This document shows positions 21,556 through 30,615 of a DNA stretch of 64,000 bases, piece by piece. A program made the position numbers and the translations under genes. The notes beneath the pieces are model-generated. The model saw nothing but the letters and a program-made list of their open reading frames with translations, was not told where the DNA came from and searched no databases. The stretch is from an uncultured Bacteroidia bacterium (GTDB taxonomy: Bacteria; Bacteroidota; Bacteroidia; Bacteroidales; UBA932), in assembly GCA_902782225.1 (NCBI GenBank), contig CACZMF010000008.1, forward strand, positions 1-64,000, read 5' to 3'. Numbering within the stretch: position 1 is the stretch's first letter; each line of letters begins with the position of its first letter.

Positions 21556-21563
21556 CAAAAATA
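21556..21563 (-). promoter_or_regulatory. -7 box of the utilisation-locus promoter
   Basis: On the minus strand this reads TATTTTTG, a Bacteroidota -7 box 21 bp upstream of the start at 21534. It lies in the 175-bp gap shared with the divergent DUF6377 regulator. No convincing -33 element was found. Confidence 0.4.
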
Positions 21564-21709
21564 TGCACAAATACCCCTCATTATATAGGCCTGAAGACAA
21601 AAACAAGGGGATAAAGTATCTTGTTATTCACCTTAAGGGCTAATTATCAGAATGTTATTTATATGGGGCAAACCATGGAAAAACAAGATATTATTCCTAC
21701 CTTTACGGC

Positions 21710-23221
21710 ATGAAAAAACTCATTGTTTTCTTCTTTTCAGGTATTTTTGTACTGTTTTCCTGCTCCAGCAGGCAGCAAGCCGTTCTCGACAGTCTGGACC
21801 AGACGCTGCAACTGCAGGGATACTACGACTCACTTTACGTACAGCAACATACCCGGCTGCGGAACTTGTATCTCGTCGAGAAATCCGATTCCGTAAAGTG
21901 GGAACGCGCCCTTGGTCTGGAAAGGATACTGTTCTACCACGACATAGACTCATGCCATCACTATGTCAGGGAAATGCTTCGTCTGAGCGGAAACAATCCC
22001 GAACGGATAGCATTCAGCCAGTCTTGCCATGCCAATATTCTGTTCAAGATGGATTCCCTCACCATCGCGAGGAATGTATTCGAGCGTATAGACACTTCCG
22101 CCCTTTCGAAGGAAAGCTATGGTACCTATGCGTTTGCAGGCTATCATATTTTCGGAAAGCTCAAGAAAGACCACCCCGAATATGCCGCCATACAGGAGCA
22201 GATTGTCCAGAGGTGGTGGCGGCGGGACTCGACTTCCATCGAATGTGCCTACTACCATAACGCCCTGCACAATGGATCCAGGCACAGCGACCAGGCCATC
22301 AAAAACCTTGAATCCTGCGTACTCAAGTCTCTGAACGACACCACAAAAGCATATTATTTCCTAGGCTTGGAATATGCCGCCAAAGGAGACTATAAAGAGG
22401 CTGTCCAGTATCTGGCCATGTCGGCTGTCATTGACGTGCACCTTTCCGTCAAGGCCTACCGTGCCCTCTATGAATTGGCCCGGATACTCTTTGCCCAGGG
22501 GGATATCCAGCGCGCAGACCGTTATATGCGCACCGCCCAGCAGGATGCTCTCTCTTCCCACTATGCCGTTCAGTACGAAGACATCATCCATTCCCAGCTG
22601 GAAATCATGAATGTGCTCCTGCGGCAGGAAAAACAGAAGCGGAAGGCATTCGTGATGTTTTCTCTGACATCGGCCTTTCTTCTCGCCGTGGCACTTGTGT
22701 CCCTTATGTTGTTGAGCAAGTATTCGAAAAAGCTGAATCTGTCCAGAGCCAGGGAAAACGAAGTATCCAAGATTAAGGAAGGGTTTCTGGCCCACTACAT
22801 GGAAAAATGCGTAGACTACCTGAACAAGGTCGACGACTACCGGTCCTCGCTCCGCAAGACGGCCAGAAGCGACGGTCAGATGGCTGTCATGGCAATGCTC
22901 AGGAAGCCGTCCTTCGCCGACAGTGAATTCCACGACCTGCTGGCCACCTTCGACACCACCTTCCTTGGTATTTTCCCTGAGTTCGTGCAGCGGGTAAACG
23001 AGCATATGCAGCCGGAACACCAGCTGTCTCAGCCGGAAAACGGAGGGCTTTCCACCGAGTTGCGCATACTTGCACTGATCCGCATGGGCATTCCGCAACG
23101 GCAGAAAATCGCCAAGGTCCTGAACATGTCCGTCACGACGGTGTATTCATACCACAGTCTGCTCCAGAAGCATTCCCTGCACCCTGACGCGTCCTTCGAC
23201 AGTATTATTGCTGAATTATAA
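21710..23221 (+). CDS. DUF6377 membrane-bound transcriptional regulator
   Basis: The 503-residue product has a signal-like N-terminus with lipobox-like LFSCSS, a TPR-like helical sensor half (residues about 30-300), one membrane segment (about 312-334, FVMFSLTSAFLLAVALVSLM) and a cytoplasmic tail. The last 100 residues have the DUF6377 layout, FHDLLATFDTTFLGIFPEFV followed by a LuxR-like helix-turn-helix (ILALIRMGIPQRQKIAKVLN, SVTTVYSYHSL). Such proteins usually sit beside SusC/SusD loci. Transcribed away from the locus starting at 21534, it is the likely sensor-regulator. The weak -7 box TACCTTTA lies just before the start. Confidence 0.9.
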   Translation: MKKLIVFFFSGIFVLFSCSSRQQAVLDSLDQTLQLQGYYDSLYVQQHTRLRNLYLVEKSDSVKWERALGLERILFYHDIDSCHHYVREMLRLSGNNPERIAFSQSCHANILFKMDSLTIARNVFERIDTSALSKESYGTYAFAGYHIFGKLKKDHPEYAAIQEQIVQRWWRRDSTSIECAYYHNALHNGSRHSDQAIKNLESCVLKSLNDTTKAYYFLGLEYAAKGDYKEAVQYLAMSAVIDVHLSVKAYRALYELARILFAQGDIQRADRYMRTAQQDALSSHYAVQYEDIIHSQLEIMNVLLRQEKQKRKAFVMFSLTSAFLLAVALVSLMLLSKYSKKLNLSRARENEVSKIKEGFLAHYMEKCVDYLNKVDDYRSSLRKTARSDGQMAVMAMLRKPSFADSEFHDLLATFDTTFLGIFPEFVQRVNEHMQPEHQLSQPENGGLSTELRILALIRMGIPQRQKIAKVLNMSVTTVYSYHSLLQKHSLHPDASFDSIIAEL

Positions 23222-23256
23222 TCCATCTAACAATAATTAACAATAACGGAAAGACC

Positions 23257-23452
23257 ATGAAAGTACTTATGATCAACGGAAGCCCGCACCAGAAGGGCAA
23301 CACGGCCATCGCCCTGGGCGAAATTGCAAAACAGCTGGAAAAGAACGGAATCGACAGCGAGATTGTCTGGATCGGCAATAGCGCAGTCCGGGGTTGCATC
23401 GCCTGTGGAAAATGACGGCGAACCGTGGGAGGCGATGAACTTCATCCGATAG
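23257..23452 (+). pseudogene. NADPH-dependent FMN reductase remnant with internal deletion
   Basis: ATG 23257 begins MKVLMINGSPHQKGNTAIAL and continues to GCIACGK, the N-terminal flavin-binding third of the NADPH-dependent FMN reductase / iron-sulfur flavoprotein family, then stops at TGA 23413. In another frame, immediately after, the bases 23408-23452 encode EPWEAMNFIR and a stop, which is the usual C-terminal ending of the same family (the final NFIR is typical). About 120-130 internal residues are therefore missing and the two ends are joined out of frame. The gene follows the DUF6377 gene by 35 bp. It cannot make an active reductase. Confidence 0.75.
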
Positions 23453-23597
23453 GTTCGTCACACCTGAAGGCCCTTTCGTCATCAAGGGTCCCTACTTCGT
23501 CTATAAATATGATGCACTCAAACTCCAGAGATTGCACAAATGCACGGATTATCCCGCCTGCAATAGCGAACTTTGCAGGGTAAAAAAGCAGGGATGA
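23442..23597 (+). pseudogene. Startless 3' coding remnant with Cys-rich end
   Basis: An open frame without a start codon reads RFVTPEGPFVIKGPYFVYKY and later HKCTDYPACNSELCRVKKQG before TGA at 23595. Its residue composition is protein-like and the C-x(5)-C-x(5)-C spacing of the end suggests a genuine protein C-terminus. It follows the flavin reductase remnant and meets the MarR gene tail to tail, 1 bp apart. It is probably the tail of a second gene lost in the same deletion. The family was not recognised. Confidence 0.4.
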
Positions 23598-23598
23598 T

Positions 23599-24045
23599 TC
23601 AAGCGCGCTTTTCCAGCAGTCTGGCGATGATATCGTCGAGCATCCCGAACAATCCGGGCACAGTCTCCGGGGTGACGCTCTCGCAGAGTACGGAACTGCC
23701 CACCGTTTCAGGCACATCTGCAAGTGCCTGCTGAAGCTGCCTTCCCTTTTTGGTCAGCCCCACTATCATCTGGCGGGCATCCTTTCTGCCCTGGCGGCGG
23801 GAAACAATCCCCTCGGCCTCCATGCGCTTGAGCAGCGGCGTGACCGTGTTGGTCTCCAGGAGCAGGCGCCTGGCGATATCGTTCACAGGCTGTTCATCCT
23901 TTTCCCACAGCACCAGCAATACCAGATACTGCGGATAGGTCAGTCCGTACCCCGACAGCAGCGGATGATATGCCTGGGTGATCAGGCGCGACGCCGTGTA
24001 GAGCCTGAAACAGAGCTGGTTGTCAAGCCTGAACTTCTCTTCCAT
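23599..24045 (-). CDS. OhrR-type MarR family peroxide-sensing repressor
   Basis: The 148-residue protein (ATG 24045; a GTG one codon earlier is possible) has the MarR winged-helix layout: YPQYLVLLVLWEKDEQPVND, then LLLETNTVTPLLKRMEAEGI and the wing SRRQGRKDARQMIVGLT. The N-terminal LDNQLCFRLYTASR places a Cys at residue 12, matching the reactive Cys of organic-peroxide sensors of the OhrR group. The start overlaps the stop of the glutathione peroxidase gene (ATGA), so the two form one autoregulated unit. The operator is probably the palindrome at 24637-24652. Confidence 0.88.
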   Translation of the reverse strand: MEEKFRLDNQLCFRLYTASRLITQAYHPLLSGYGLTYPQYLVLLVLWEKDEQPVNDIARRLLLETNTVTPLLKRMEAEGIVSRRQGRKDARQMIVGLTKKGRQLQQALADVPETVGSSVLCESVTPETVPGLFGMLDDIIARLLEKRA

Positions 24046-24587
24046 CACAGCATCTCCTCAATATCCTTCTCGAAAGAAGCGGGCTCGGCGACGGGAGCGA
24101 AGCGCTTGATGACGGTGCCATCGCGGCTCACCAGGAATTTCGTGAAGTTCCAGAGAATGTCGTTGTCTTTTTTGGCGCTCTTGCTGATACCCTTCAGCAT
24201 GGTGCGGGTCGCTTTTGCCTTCAGGCCTTTGTACTCTTCGGCGGGAGCCGCAGCTTTCAAATATGCGAATACAGGGCTCTCTGCAGGGCCGTTGACGTCC
24301 GTTTTCTGCATAAGCTGGAAAGTCACGCCGTGGTTCAGGCGGCAGAATTCGGCAATCTCCTCGTCGCTGCCGGGCTCCTGGTGGGCAAACTGGTCGCAAG
24401 GGAAACCGATGATGACCAGTCCACGGTCCTTAAATTTCTGATTAAGGGCCTCCAGTCCGTCATACTGAGGGGTGAATCCGCATTTGGAAGCGGTGTTGAC
24501 TATAAGGAGAACCTTACCTTCGAACTGGGCGAAATCCAGTTCAGCGCCCTTGTTGGTCAGGGCCTTGAAATCGTAAATCTTTGCCAT
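24045..24587 (-). CDS. Glutathione peroxidase-like thiol peroxidase
   Basis: Start set at ATG 24587 (MAKIYDFKAL); the longer frame covers the promoter. The 180-residue protein has all family blocks: VNTASKCGFTPQY with the peroxidatic Cys36, FPCDQFAHQEPGS with the catalytic Gln, and WNFTKFLVSRDG with the Trp and Asn of the tetrad. It is a cytoplasmic peroxide-reducing enzyme that most likely uses thioredoxin, as bacterial members do. The OhrR-like repressor gene follows with a 3-bp overlap, which suggests induction by organic peroxides. Confidence 0.92.
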   Translation of the reverse strand: MAKIYDFKALTNKGAELDFAQFEGKVLLIVNTASKCGFTPQYDGLEALNQKFKDRGLVIIGFPCDQFAHQEPGSDEEIAEFCRLNHGVTFQLMQKTDVNGPAESPVFAYLKAAAPAEEYKGLKAKATRTMLKGISKSAKKDNDILWNFTKFLVSRDGTVIKRFAPVAEPASFEKDIEEML

Positions 24588-24615
24588 ATCTTTATAATTT
24601 ATATCGTTCACGATG

Positions 24616-24645
24616 CAAATATACGACTTTATTTTTATATCGCAA
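24616..24645 (-). promoter_or_regulatory. Promoter of the peroxidase-OhrR operon
   Basis: On the minus strand the -7 box TATATTTG (24616-24623) and a -33 TTG (24643-24645) are separated by 19 bp, the spacing expected for Bacteroidota sigma-ABfr promoters. The -7 box lies 28 bp upstream of the ATG at 24587. Confidence 0.7.
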
Positions 24646-24652
24646 GCGATAT
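24637..24652. promoter_or_regulatory. Palindromic operator ATATCGC-AA-GCGATAT
   Basis: A perfect 7-bp inverted repeat with a 2-bp centre and A/T-rich flanks. It covers the -33 element of the peroxidase-OhrR promoter. Size and position fit a MarR-family dimer site; binding by the adjacent OhrR-like protein is inferred. Confidence 0.65.
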
Positions 24653-24702
24653 TTTTCAAAAATTGTGAAAAATCATTATATTCGCATTAAAAGTCTCTGC
24701 AT

Positions 24703-27700
24703 ATGAAACGTTTATACCTTGCGTTGATTATCATAGCAGCCGCACTGGCAGCCTGCAAACAGCCCGAAGACCCCACCGACAAGCCCGCTCCCCCTCCCGG
24801 TCCGGTGGATCCTCCCCAGCCTGAGAACGTGGTCGGCCCCCTGAGCGTGGAAGGATCCTTTGCCGAAGACTCTTTCATCGCAGGCTTCCCCGGCTGGGCA
24901 GAAGGCGACGCCATAAGCTGCTTCGGCGCAGGTGGCACCCACGCAAAACTGACGGTAAAGAGCATCAGCGGCACAAAAGCGACCCTCGAAGGCGAGGGCG
25001 ACTCCCTGGGCCCCTACACTGCAATCTATCCCTACAGCGCAGAGGACACCCTTGAGTCCGGAGTGATCACCACCACCGTCCCCCAAGACCAGCAGATCTC
25101 CGCCGGTCCCATCGACAGGCAGGCCTTTCCCGCCGTCGCAAAAGCCGACGGCAAAGCCCTGTCGTTCAAGAATATATGCGGCCTCATTTCGTTCGAAATA
25201 GCCGATGAGGGCATCACCGGCATCCTTGTCCAGAGCACTTCCGGCACTCCCCTTTCCGGCAAGATTTGCGTCAACCCCGCCACGGGAGAAATCACCAAGA
25301 CAGAAGATAGTTCCGACCAGATACAGCTCAAGCCCGCCGGCGGCTCCTTCGCCCCCGGCACCTACTTTGCCGCCATACTCCCCGGCTCCCCGGGCGAACT
25401 CCGCATCACCCTTTCCGGCGGCTCCGCCATCAGGAAAGCCGGCAGGACCACCCAGACGGAAAGCATCACCCGCAACGGCTGCATCTCAGCCGGCGGCCTC
25501 GACGCCGCCAACGTGCAATGGATCTATGAACTGGGCAGTTACGACGACCTCAAGGCCTGGGTCGCCGACCGCGACAACTGGAGCCCGTCCGGCGACACCG
25601 TAGTCCTCACGGCCGACATAAACATGCAGGACGAGCCCTGGACGCCCCTTGCGGACACCTATCCAGGCGTCTTCGACGGAGCCGGCCACTGCATCAGCCA
25701 CGTCAACATCCAGTCCAGCACCCTGGCCAGCGTGGGCTTCTTCGGAAAGGGCTATGCCAAGGAAGTCAAAAACCTCACATTCGGCTCGGAAGACGGCAGG
25801 ACCTATGACGGAACATCCTGTATCATAAGCGGATACAACACCACAAACTCAAGTTCCTACTGGAGCTACACCGCTCCAATTGCCCTTCCTGCGGCAGACA
25901 TAACAAACGTCACCAACTTCATCCCCGTGGCCGTGACCAGAGGCTCCAACCGAAGCAGCCGCGCCGGAGGCATCGCCGCCTGGGCGACCGGCAAGGTCAG
26001 CATCACCGGCTGCAGGAACTACGGCCCCATTTCCATCGAAGACCACGCCATCACCGAAGGCAGTTCCTACAAATATGTCTGCGCCGGCGGCATCCTGGGC
26101 GGCCAGAACACGGAGACTTCCGACGTCACCCTGACCGACTGCCACAACTACGGCAAGATCAGCAGCACTAACCACTGTTCCTACGGGCTCGGAGGCATCA
26201 CAGGCCTCATCTACAGCACCGCCAAGCAGTTCACTGCCGAGGGCTGCACCAACGAAGGCGACATCGAGCTCCTGTACTCCGCCACCCAGAACGACCTGTT
26301 CGCAGCCGGCGGCATAATCGGAAAAGTCGCCTGCAAAGCCGGAGCCGCCCTGCCCGAAATACGCAACTGCGTGAACAAGGGCCACATCCACAGCGAAGCC
26401 GTCCACCAGCACTACGTCGGAGGCATCGCAGGCCGCGCCGACGGCGTCTCGATCACCGGCTGCCGCAACGAAGGCAGCATCGAAATCGACCACTCCGGAC
26501 AGGCCTCGACCCGCTTCCAGATGATAGGCGGCATACTCGCGGCCGCCATGGGCGACGGAGGCGCCAACTCGCTGAAAGACAACGTGAACACTGGCCACAT
26601 CAGCATGAAGGTAGCTTCCTCAGGCCACAACAAGACGCCATCGAGTTCCTCCACTTTCTACGGCGTCAATGCCGGCGGAATACTGGGCATGGGAGGCAAT
26701 GTCTCCGCCCTGAGCGGCAACCGCAACCAAGGTGAACTTAACGTAGAGAACGCTTTCAGCGCAAGCAACAGCGCATATCCCGCCACCATCCACGCAGGCG
26801 GCATACTCGGCTACGACTACGGCTCCGTGGAGAACTTCTCCGAAAACGAATTCAGCGGCATCGTCTCAGCCGCCACCACAAAGGCAACTACCGTTCCTTC
26901 AAAGGTTTACGCCGGAGGAATGGCCGGCCGGCTCAAGTCGGCGACAATCATCAGCGGCAACTCGAAAGGCACCGTGCAGGCCACGACGGCCGATGCTTCC
27001 GGCCTCCGCTACGCCGGATCGGTGGCGGGCTACAACGACGGCACCATCGTCAAATGCGACTACGCCGGCACCGTCAACGGCGCCCCTGCCGACGGGAGCA
27101 ACATCGTCGGCGGCGGCAATCTGCCGCAGGGCCAGGGCGACGGCCCGGGCGAAGGCGGCACCTTTGCCGTGAGCGAGAGCGACATCAGTTTCCCCGGCAC
27201 CGGCTTCACCCGCAAGCTCATGACCGTATCGGCCGGCAGCAAGGACGTCTCCATCGCGCTCAGCGGCCTCGACTGGCTCAAGACCGAAAGCATCCCCGCG
27301 ACGGTGGCCGCCGGCAAGAGCGCCACATTCAACGTGGTGCCTGCCACAGGCAATATCGATGAAAAGCGCAGCGGCACGATGACAGTCAGCGAAAACGGAG
27401 GCGAGACCCGCACCGTGTCCGTGAGCCAGGGCGGCATGTACACCGCAGTGGACGGCTTCCCCGCCCGCTGGGAGATAGACAAAGGCGTCACCTACACCGA
27501 AGGCAACGCCGCCGGCCAGCGCTGGCTCAATGAGGGCATCGCTGCCACTGTGGCATCCCCGGACGTGGTCTCCAGCGCCCCCGGCACCGGCTACATCTCA
27601 GCCGGCAGCACCACCGGCAACAAGCTGGTCTATTCCGTGGCCCCTTCCGGCACGCAGAACATCAGCATAGGCAACATGGGAGAAGGTGACTACATCCAGT

Positions 27701-28845
27701 TCAGCGTCCCCGTGACCAGCCTTCCCGCCGGCACCGACGTGGATTTCATGCTGACGATCAACACCAACAACAACAAGACCCCGAAGTACTGGCTCTTCGA
27801 GTACTGGGACGGTGGCAGCTGGATCGCCCAGCCGCGCTACACCGCATCCGAAGACGGCAAGACGCAGTATTCCTTCGACGTCTATGACTACGACAGCAAG
27901 AACCACCGCACCTACATCACCACGTTCCGCCTCTCGAAGGCCGTGGAGGGCGCTTTCGTAAAGATGAGGGTGCGCGCAGTGGGCAAGGTGAACTGCAGCG
28001 GGGCCGCCCTCACGCCCACCCCCAACGCCTATATGAACTTCCCGTGCACGACCTACCATGCCTGCGTCATCAACGCCTATCCGGGAGTCCCGGCGAAGGA
28101 GGCGACGCCGGTCAAGCTGCTGCAGCTGGGGAACAGTTTCACCTACTACAACGGTTCCGCCTTCAAGCTCAAGCAGATATGCCGGGCCGAGGGCCATGCC
28201 ACCTCCGTCCGCATCAACGTCAAGGGATCGCAGGAATTCGCCGAGCACCTCGACGTGCTCCCCTTCTCCCAGCGCGTGATAGCCGAGGGAGGCTACGACA
28301 AGGCGATAATTCAGGACGGCTCCTACTACCACGCCGAATATGCGGCCGGCAGCAAATCCGCCATACAGGGAGTCACCCCCGACTACACGCCGGAGGAGAT
28401 TCTCCTCTATACCAAGCGCCTTAGCGCAGCCATTAAGGAGAAATCTCCCGGCTCCAAGGTGATTCTGGAAAGCGTGTGGTCCTATCCCTACAAGACCCTG
28501 GGCAACTTCCTGGGCTTCGGAAGCTACGAGAATTTCGACGCCATGCAGTGGCAGGGTTCCTGCGCAATAGCCGACGCCGACCCCAACACCGATATCGTGT
28601 CCCCCATCGGCAAGGCTTTCGCCCTTGCCCGCTCGGCGGAATACGGATTCACAGAAAAATACAACTGGCTGCTCTACACCGACAATTACCATCCCAACCG
28701 CTACGGGTCCTACCTCAAGGCATGCGTGAACTACCTCATACTGTTCGGCGAGCCCTTCGGCGCACATCCTGCCGACTGCGACATCCCCCCGGCAGAGGCC
28801 GCCAAGTTGCGCGAGATAGCGATGAAAACAGTACTCGGACAGTAG
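24703..28845 (+). CDS. Mosaic surface lipoprotein ending in an SGNH hydrolase
   Basis: This 1380-residue lipoprotein (lipobox ALAAC, then a Pro-rich linker) joins several modules. Residues about 45-290 are fimbrillin-like. About 300-790 is a beta-helix-like region with at least eight GG(I/M)(L/A)G repeats (AGGILGGQN, AGGIIGKV, VGGIAGRA, AGGILGYD) of the GLUG type. About 820-912 is a BACON domain (WLKTESIPATVAAGKSATFN). A carbohydrate-binding-like sandwich follows. From about 1135 there is an SGNH hydrolase with LLQLGNSFTYYNG (Ser near 1145) and TDNYHPNRYG (Asp/His near 1329). The last part probably deacylates or deacetylates a glycan outside the cell. Strongly GC-rich, with C-ending codons like its downstream neighbours. 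Confidence 0.8.
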   Translation: MKRLYLALIIIAAALAACKQPEDPTDKPAPPPGPVDPPQPENVVGPLSVEGSFAEDSFIAGFPGWAEGDAISCFGAGGTHAKLTVKSISGTKATLEGEGDSLGPYTAIYPYSAEDTLESGVITTTVPQDQQISAGPIDRQAFPAVAKADGKALSFKNICGLISFEIADEGITGILVQSTSGTPLSGKICVNPATGEITKTEDSSDQIQLKPAGGSFAPGTYFAAILPGSPGELRITLSGGSAIRKAGRTTQTESITRNGCISAGGLDAANVQWIYELGSYDDLKAWVADRDNWSPSGDTVVLTADINMQDEPWTPLADTYPGVFDGAGHCISHVNIQSSTLASVGFFGKGYAKEVKNLTFGSEDGRTYDGTSCIISGYNTTNSSSYWSYTAPIALPAADITNVTNFIPVAVTRGSNRSSRAGGIAAWATGKVSITGCRNYGPISIEDHAITEGSSYKYVCAGGILGGQNTETSDVTLTDCHNYGKISSTNHCSYGLGGITGLIYSTAKQFTAEGCTNEGDIELLYSATQNDLFAAGGIIGKVACKAGAALPEIRNCVNKGHIHSEAVHQHYVGGIAGRADGVSITGCRNEGSIEIDHSGQASTRFQMIGGILAAAMGDGGANSLKDNVNTGHISMKVASSGHNKTPSSSSTFYGVNAGGILGMGGNVSALSGNRNQGELNVENAFSASNSAYPATIHAGGILGYDYGSVENFSENEFSGIVSAATTKATTVPSKVYAGGMAGRLKSATIISGNSKGTVQATTADASGLRYAGSVAGYNDGTIVKCDYAGTVNGAPADGSNIVGGGNLPQGQGDGPGEGGTFAVSESDISFPGTGFTRKLMTVSAGSKDVSIALSGLDWLKTESIPATVAAGKSATFNVVPATGNIDEKRSGTMTVSENGGETRTVSVSQGGMYTAVDGFPARWEIDKGVTYTEGNAAGQRWLNEGIAATVASPDVVSSAPGTGYISAGSTTGNKLVYSVAPSGTQNISIGNMGEGDYIQFSVPVTSLPAGTDVDFMLTINTNNNKTPKYWLFEYWDGGSWIAQPRYTASEDGKTQYSFDVYDYDSKNHRTYITTFRLSKAVEGAFVKMRVRAVGKVNCSGAALTPTPNAYMNFPCTTYHACVINAYPGVPAKEATPVKLLQLGNSFTYYNGSAFKLKQICRAEGHATSVRINVKGSQEFAEHLDVLPFSQRVIAEGGYDKAIIQDGSYYHAEYAAGSKSAIQGVTPDYTPEEILLYTKRLSAAIKEKSPGSKVILESVWSYPYKTLGNFLGFGSYENFDAMQWQGSCAIADADPNTDIVSPIGKAFALARSAEYGFTEKYNWLLYTDNYHPNRYGSYLKACVNYLILFGEPFGAHPADCDIPPAEAAKLREIAMKTVLGQ

Positions 28846-28915
28846 CCGGCCCCCGCGTCATTTTGTGTTATGCATTATTTTTTATAACTTGCCGGTACTT
28901 TAATCAAACTGCTTT

Positions 28916-29707
28916 ATGAAAAAGTATATCCTTGCTATCATCATTGCTTCCGGGTTCTGTCTGTCGGGCTGCGTCCTGAACGGTCTCCTGGACCCTGACG
29001 GCTATATCGACAAGTGGTCTGGCCTTGTCAACGAGACCAAGCACGATGCCATCGTCAACCGCAACACCATCAGCTACGGCGACCACACATACACCGTATC
29101 CGGCACCATAGACTACGATTTCGATCCCGTCAGTTTCGAGAAGACCCCCACGGCATCCGTGACCTTCACCAACATCCCTTCCGGCTACAATGAGTTCAAG
29201 GCCGTCTATGAAGGCCTTCTCGGCAAGAGCCTGATCGGCACCACGGCCATGGTGCCCATGGCGCTGGAGATTTATGCCCGCAGTTCGGTGACCGGCAAGA
29301 AATGCCTCACGCTGCTCTGCAAGGACGATGCGACCGTGGACGGAATCATCCGCGTCTTCAGGACGAAGATCATCCCTTCCACCGCCGCCGGAGTCGACGA
29401 CCCCTATCTTCAGCGTTATCTTCCCGCAGCCCTGCTGAAAGGCGCCGTCTACGACAACGCCTACAAGCCGGATGAGCCCTACACAGTGGAGATCGGCCCG
29501 TCCATCAACAAGCCCCAGGACACAAAGATGGCTCCCTATGGCTCTGTGTATTACACATATATCTACTGCGACGGCTGGGAGACCAGGGCAAGGAACGTGG
29601 ACCTTTTCCTGCCCAGGGATGAGAGTCTCTACAAAGTGCAGATCTGCTCCTCCTGCTACGTCCAGTGCAGGACTATCTTCAAAGGCCCCTGGGAAGGCCT
29701 GAAATAG
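28916..29707 (+). CDS. Lipoprotein, DUF6935-like
   Basis: A 263-residue protein with lipoprotein signal (lipobox CLSGC, Cys19). The rest is one compact domain with ASVTFTNIPSGYNEFKAVYE, PMALEIYARSSVTGKKC, YLQRYLPAALLKGA and a C-terminal Cys pair CSSCYVQC. The pattern resembles the DUF6935 family of uncharacterised secreted proteins; this is from memory of the family, not a search. Function unknown. It lies 70 bp after the mosaic lipoprotein and 20 bp before the efflux pump gene. Confidence 0.6.
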   Translation: MKKYILAIIIASGFCLSGCVLNGLLDPDGYIDKWSGLVNETKHDAIVNRNTISYGDHTYTVSGTIDYDFDPVSFEKTPTASVTFTNIPSGYNEFKAVYEGLLGKSLIGTTAMVPMALEIYARSSVTGKKCLTLLCKDDATVDGIIRVFRTKIIPSTAAGVDDPYLQRYLPAALLKGAVYDNAYKPDEPYTVEIGPSINKPQDTKMAPYGSVYYTYIYCDGWETRARNVDLFLPRDESLYKVQICSSCYVQCRTIFKGPWEGLK

Positions 29708-29727
29708 CGTAAGGAGCCGGCTGGAGT

Positions 29728-30615
29728 ATGACCCGGCAGAAGGAAATCTACAAAGTGACCGTCCTTGGAGGAGTGGCGAACCTGCTCCTCGTGGGATTCA
29801 AGTTCATGGCGGGCATCGCCGGACGGTCCGGGGCGATGATTGCGGATGCCGTGCACTCGGTGTCGGACCTCGTGACCGACGTGGTGGTGCTGGTGTTCGT
29901 GAAGCTCAGCTCGAAACCGCAGGACAGTTCCCACGATTTCGGGCACGGAAAGTTCGAGACCATCGCTTCTCTGTTCATCGGCCTCGCGCTTGCTGCCGCG
30001 GCCGTGGGGATAGTGGTGGACGGCGCCACGAAACTGGCCCGCTGGCTTCAGGGAGAAGACCTCCCCTCGCCCGGAAAAATCGCCCTCTGGGGTGCGCTGG
30101 TGTCGATTGTAATCAAGGAGCTCTGCTACCAGTACACCTACCGCAAGGGAAAGAAACTGGAGTCGCAGGTGGTGATCGCAAACGCCTGGCACCACCGCTC
30201 CGATGCGCTGTCTTCGGTGGGCGCAGCAGTCGGCATCGCCGGCGCCATCTTCCTCGGCGACAGGTGGACCGTGCTCGATCCCCTGGCTTCGGTCGTGGTC
30301 GGAGCCATGCTCGTGAAGGTGGCCTGGGACCTGCTGGGGCCCAGCATTGGCGAACTGACGGAGCAGTCGCTCCCGGAAGAGACTGAGAAAGAAATACTTA
30401 AGCTTATAGAATCCGTCGATGGAGTCGCCGATCCCCACAACCTCCGCACTCGCCGCATAGGCAGTAACATAGCTGCCGAGGTCCATATCCGCATGGACGG
30501 AAACCTGACCCTCAACGAAGCCCACGAAAAGGCTTCGGCAATCGAGCGCCTGTACGGGGAACGCTTCGGCAAAGACTCCCACATAATCATTCATATGGAG
30601 CCCGGCAAGCAATGA
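29728..30615 (+). CDS. CDF family divalent cation efflux transporter
   Basis: The 295-residue inner-membrane protein has six membrane segments and both metal-site motifs of cation diffusion facilitators, DAVHSVSDLVTD and WHHRSDALSSVG, plus HDFGHGKFE after segment 2. The C-terminal 90 residues form the cytoplasmic ferredoxin-like domain (IAAEVHIRMDGNLTLNEAH). It exports Zn2+, Fe2+ or Mn2+ by proton exchange; the metal is not predictable here. Its stop overlaps the ATG of the short ORF at 30612. Confidence 0.93.
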   Translation: MTRQKEIYKVTVLGGVANLLLVGFKFMAGIAGRSGAMIADAVHSVSDLVTDVVVLVFVKLSSKPQDSSHDFGHGKFETIASLFIGLALAAAAVGIVVDGATKLARWLQGEDLPSPGKIALWGALVSIVIKELCYQYTYRKGKKLESQVVIANAWHHRSDALSSVGAAVGIAGAIFLGDRWTVLDPLASVVVGAMLVKVAWDLLGPSIGELTEQSLPEETEKEILKLIESVDGVADPHNLRTRRIGSNIAAEVHIRMDGNLTLNEAHEKASAIERLYGERFGKDSHIIIHMEPGKQ

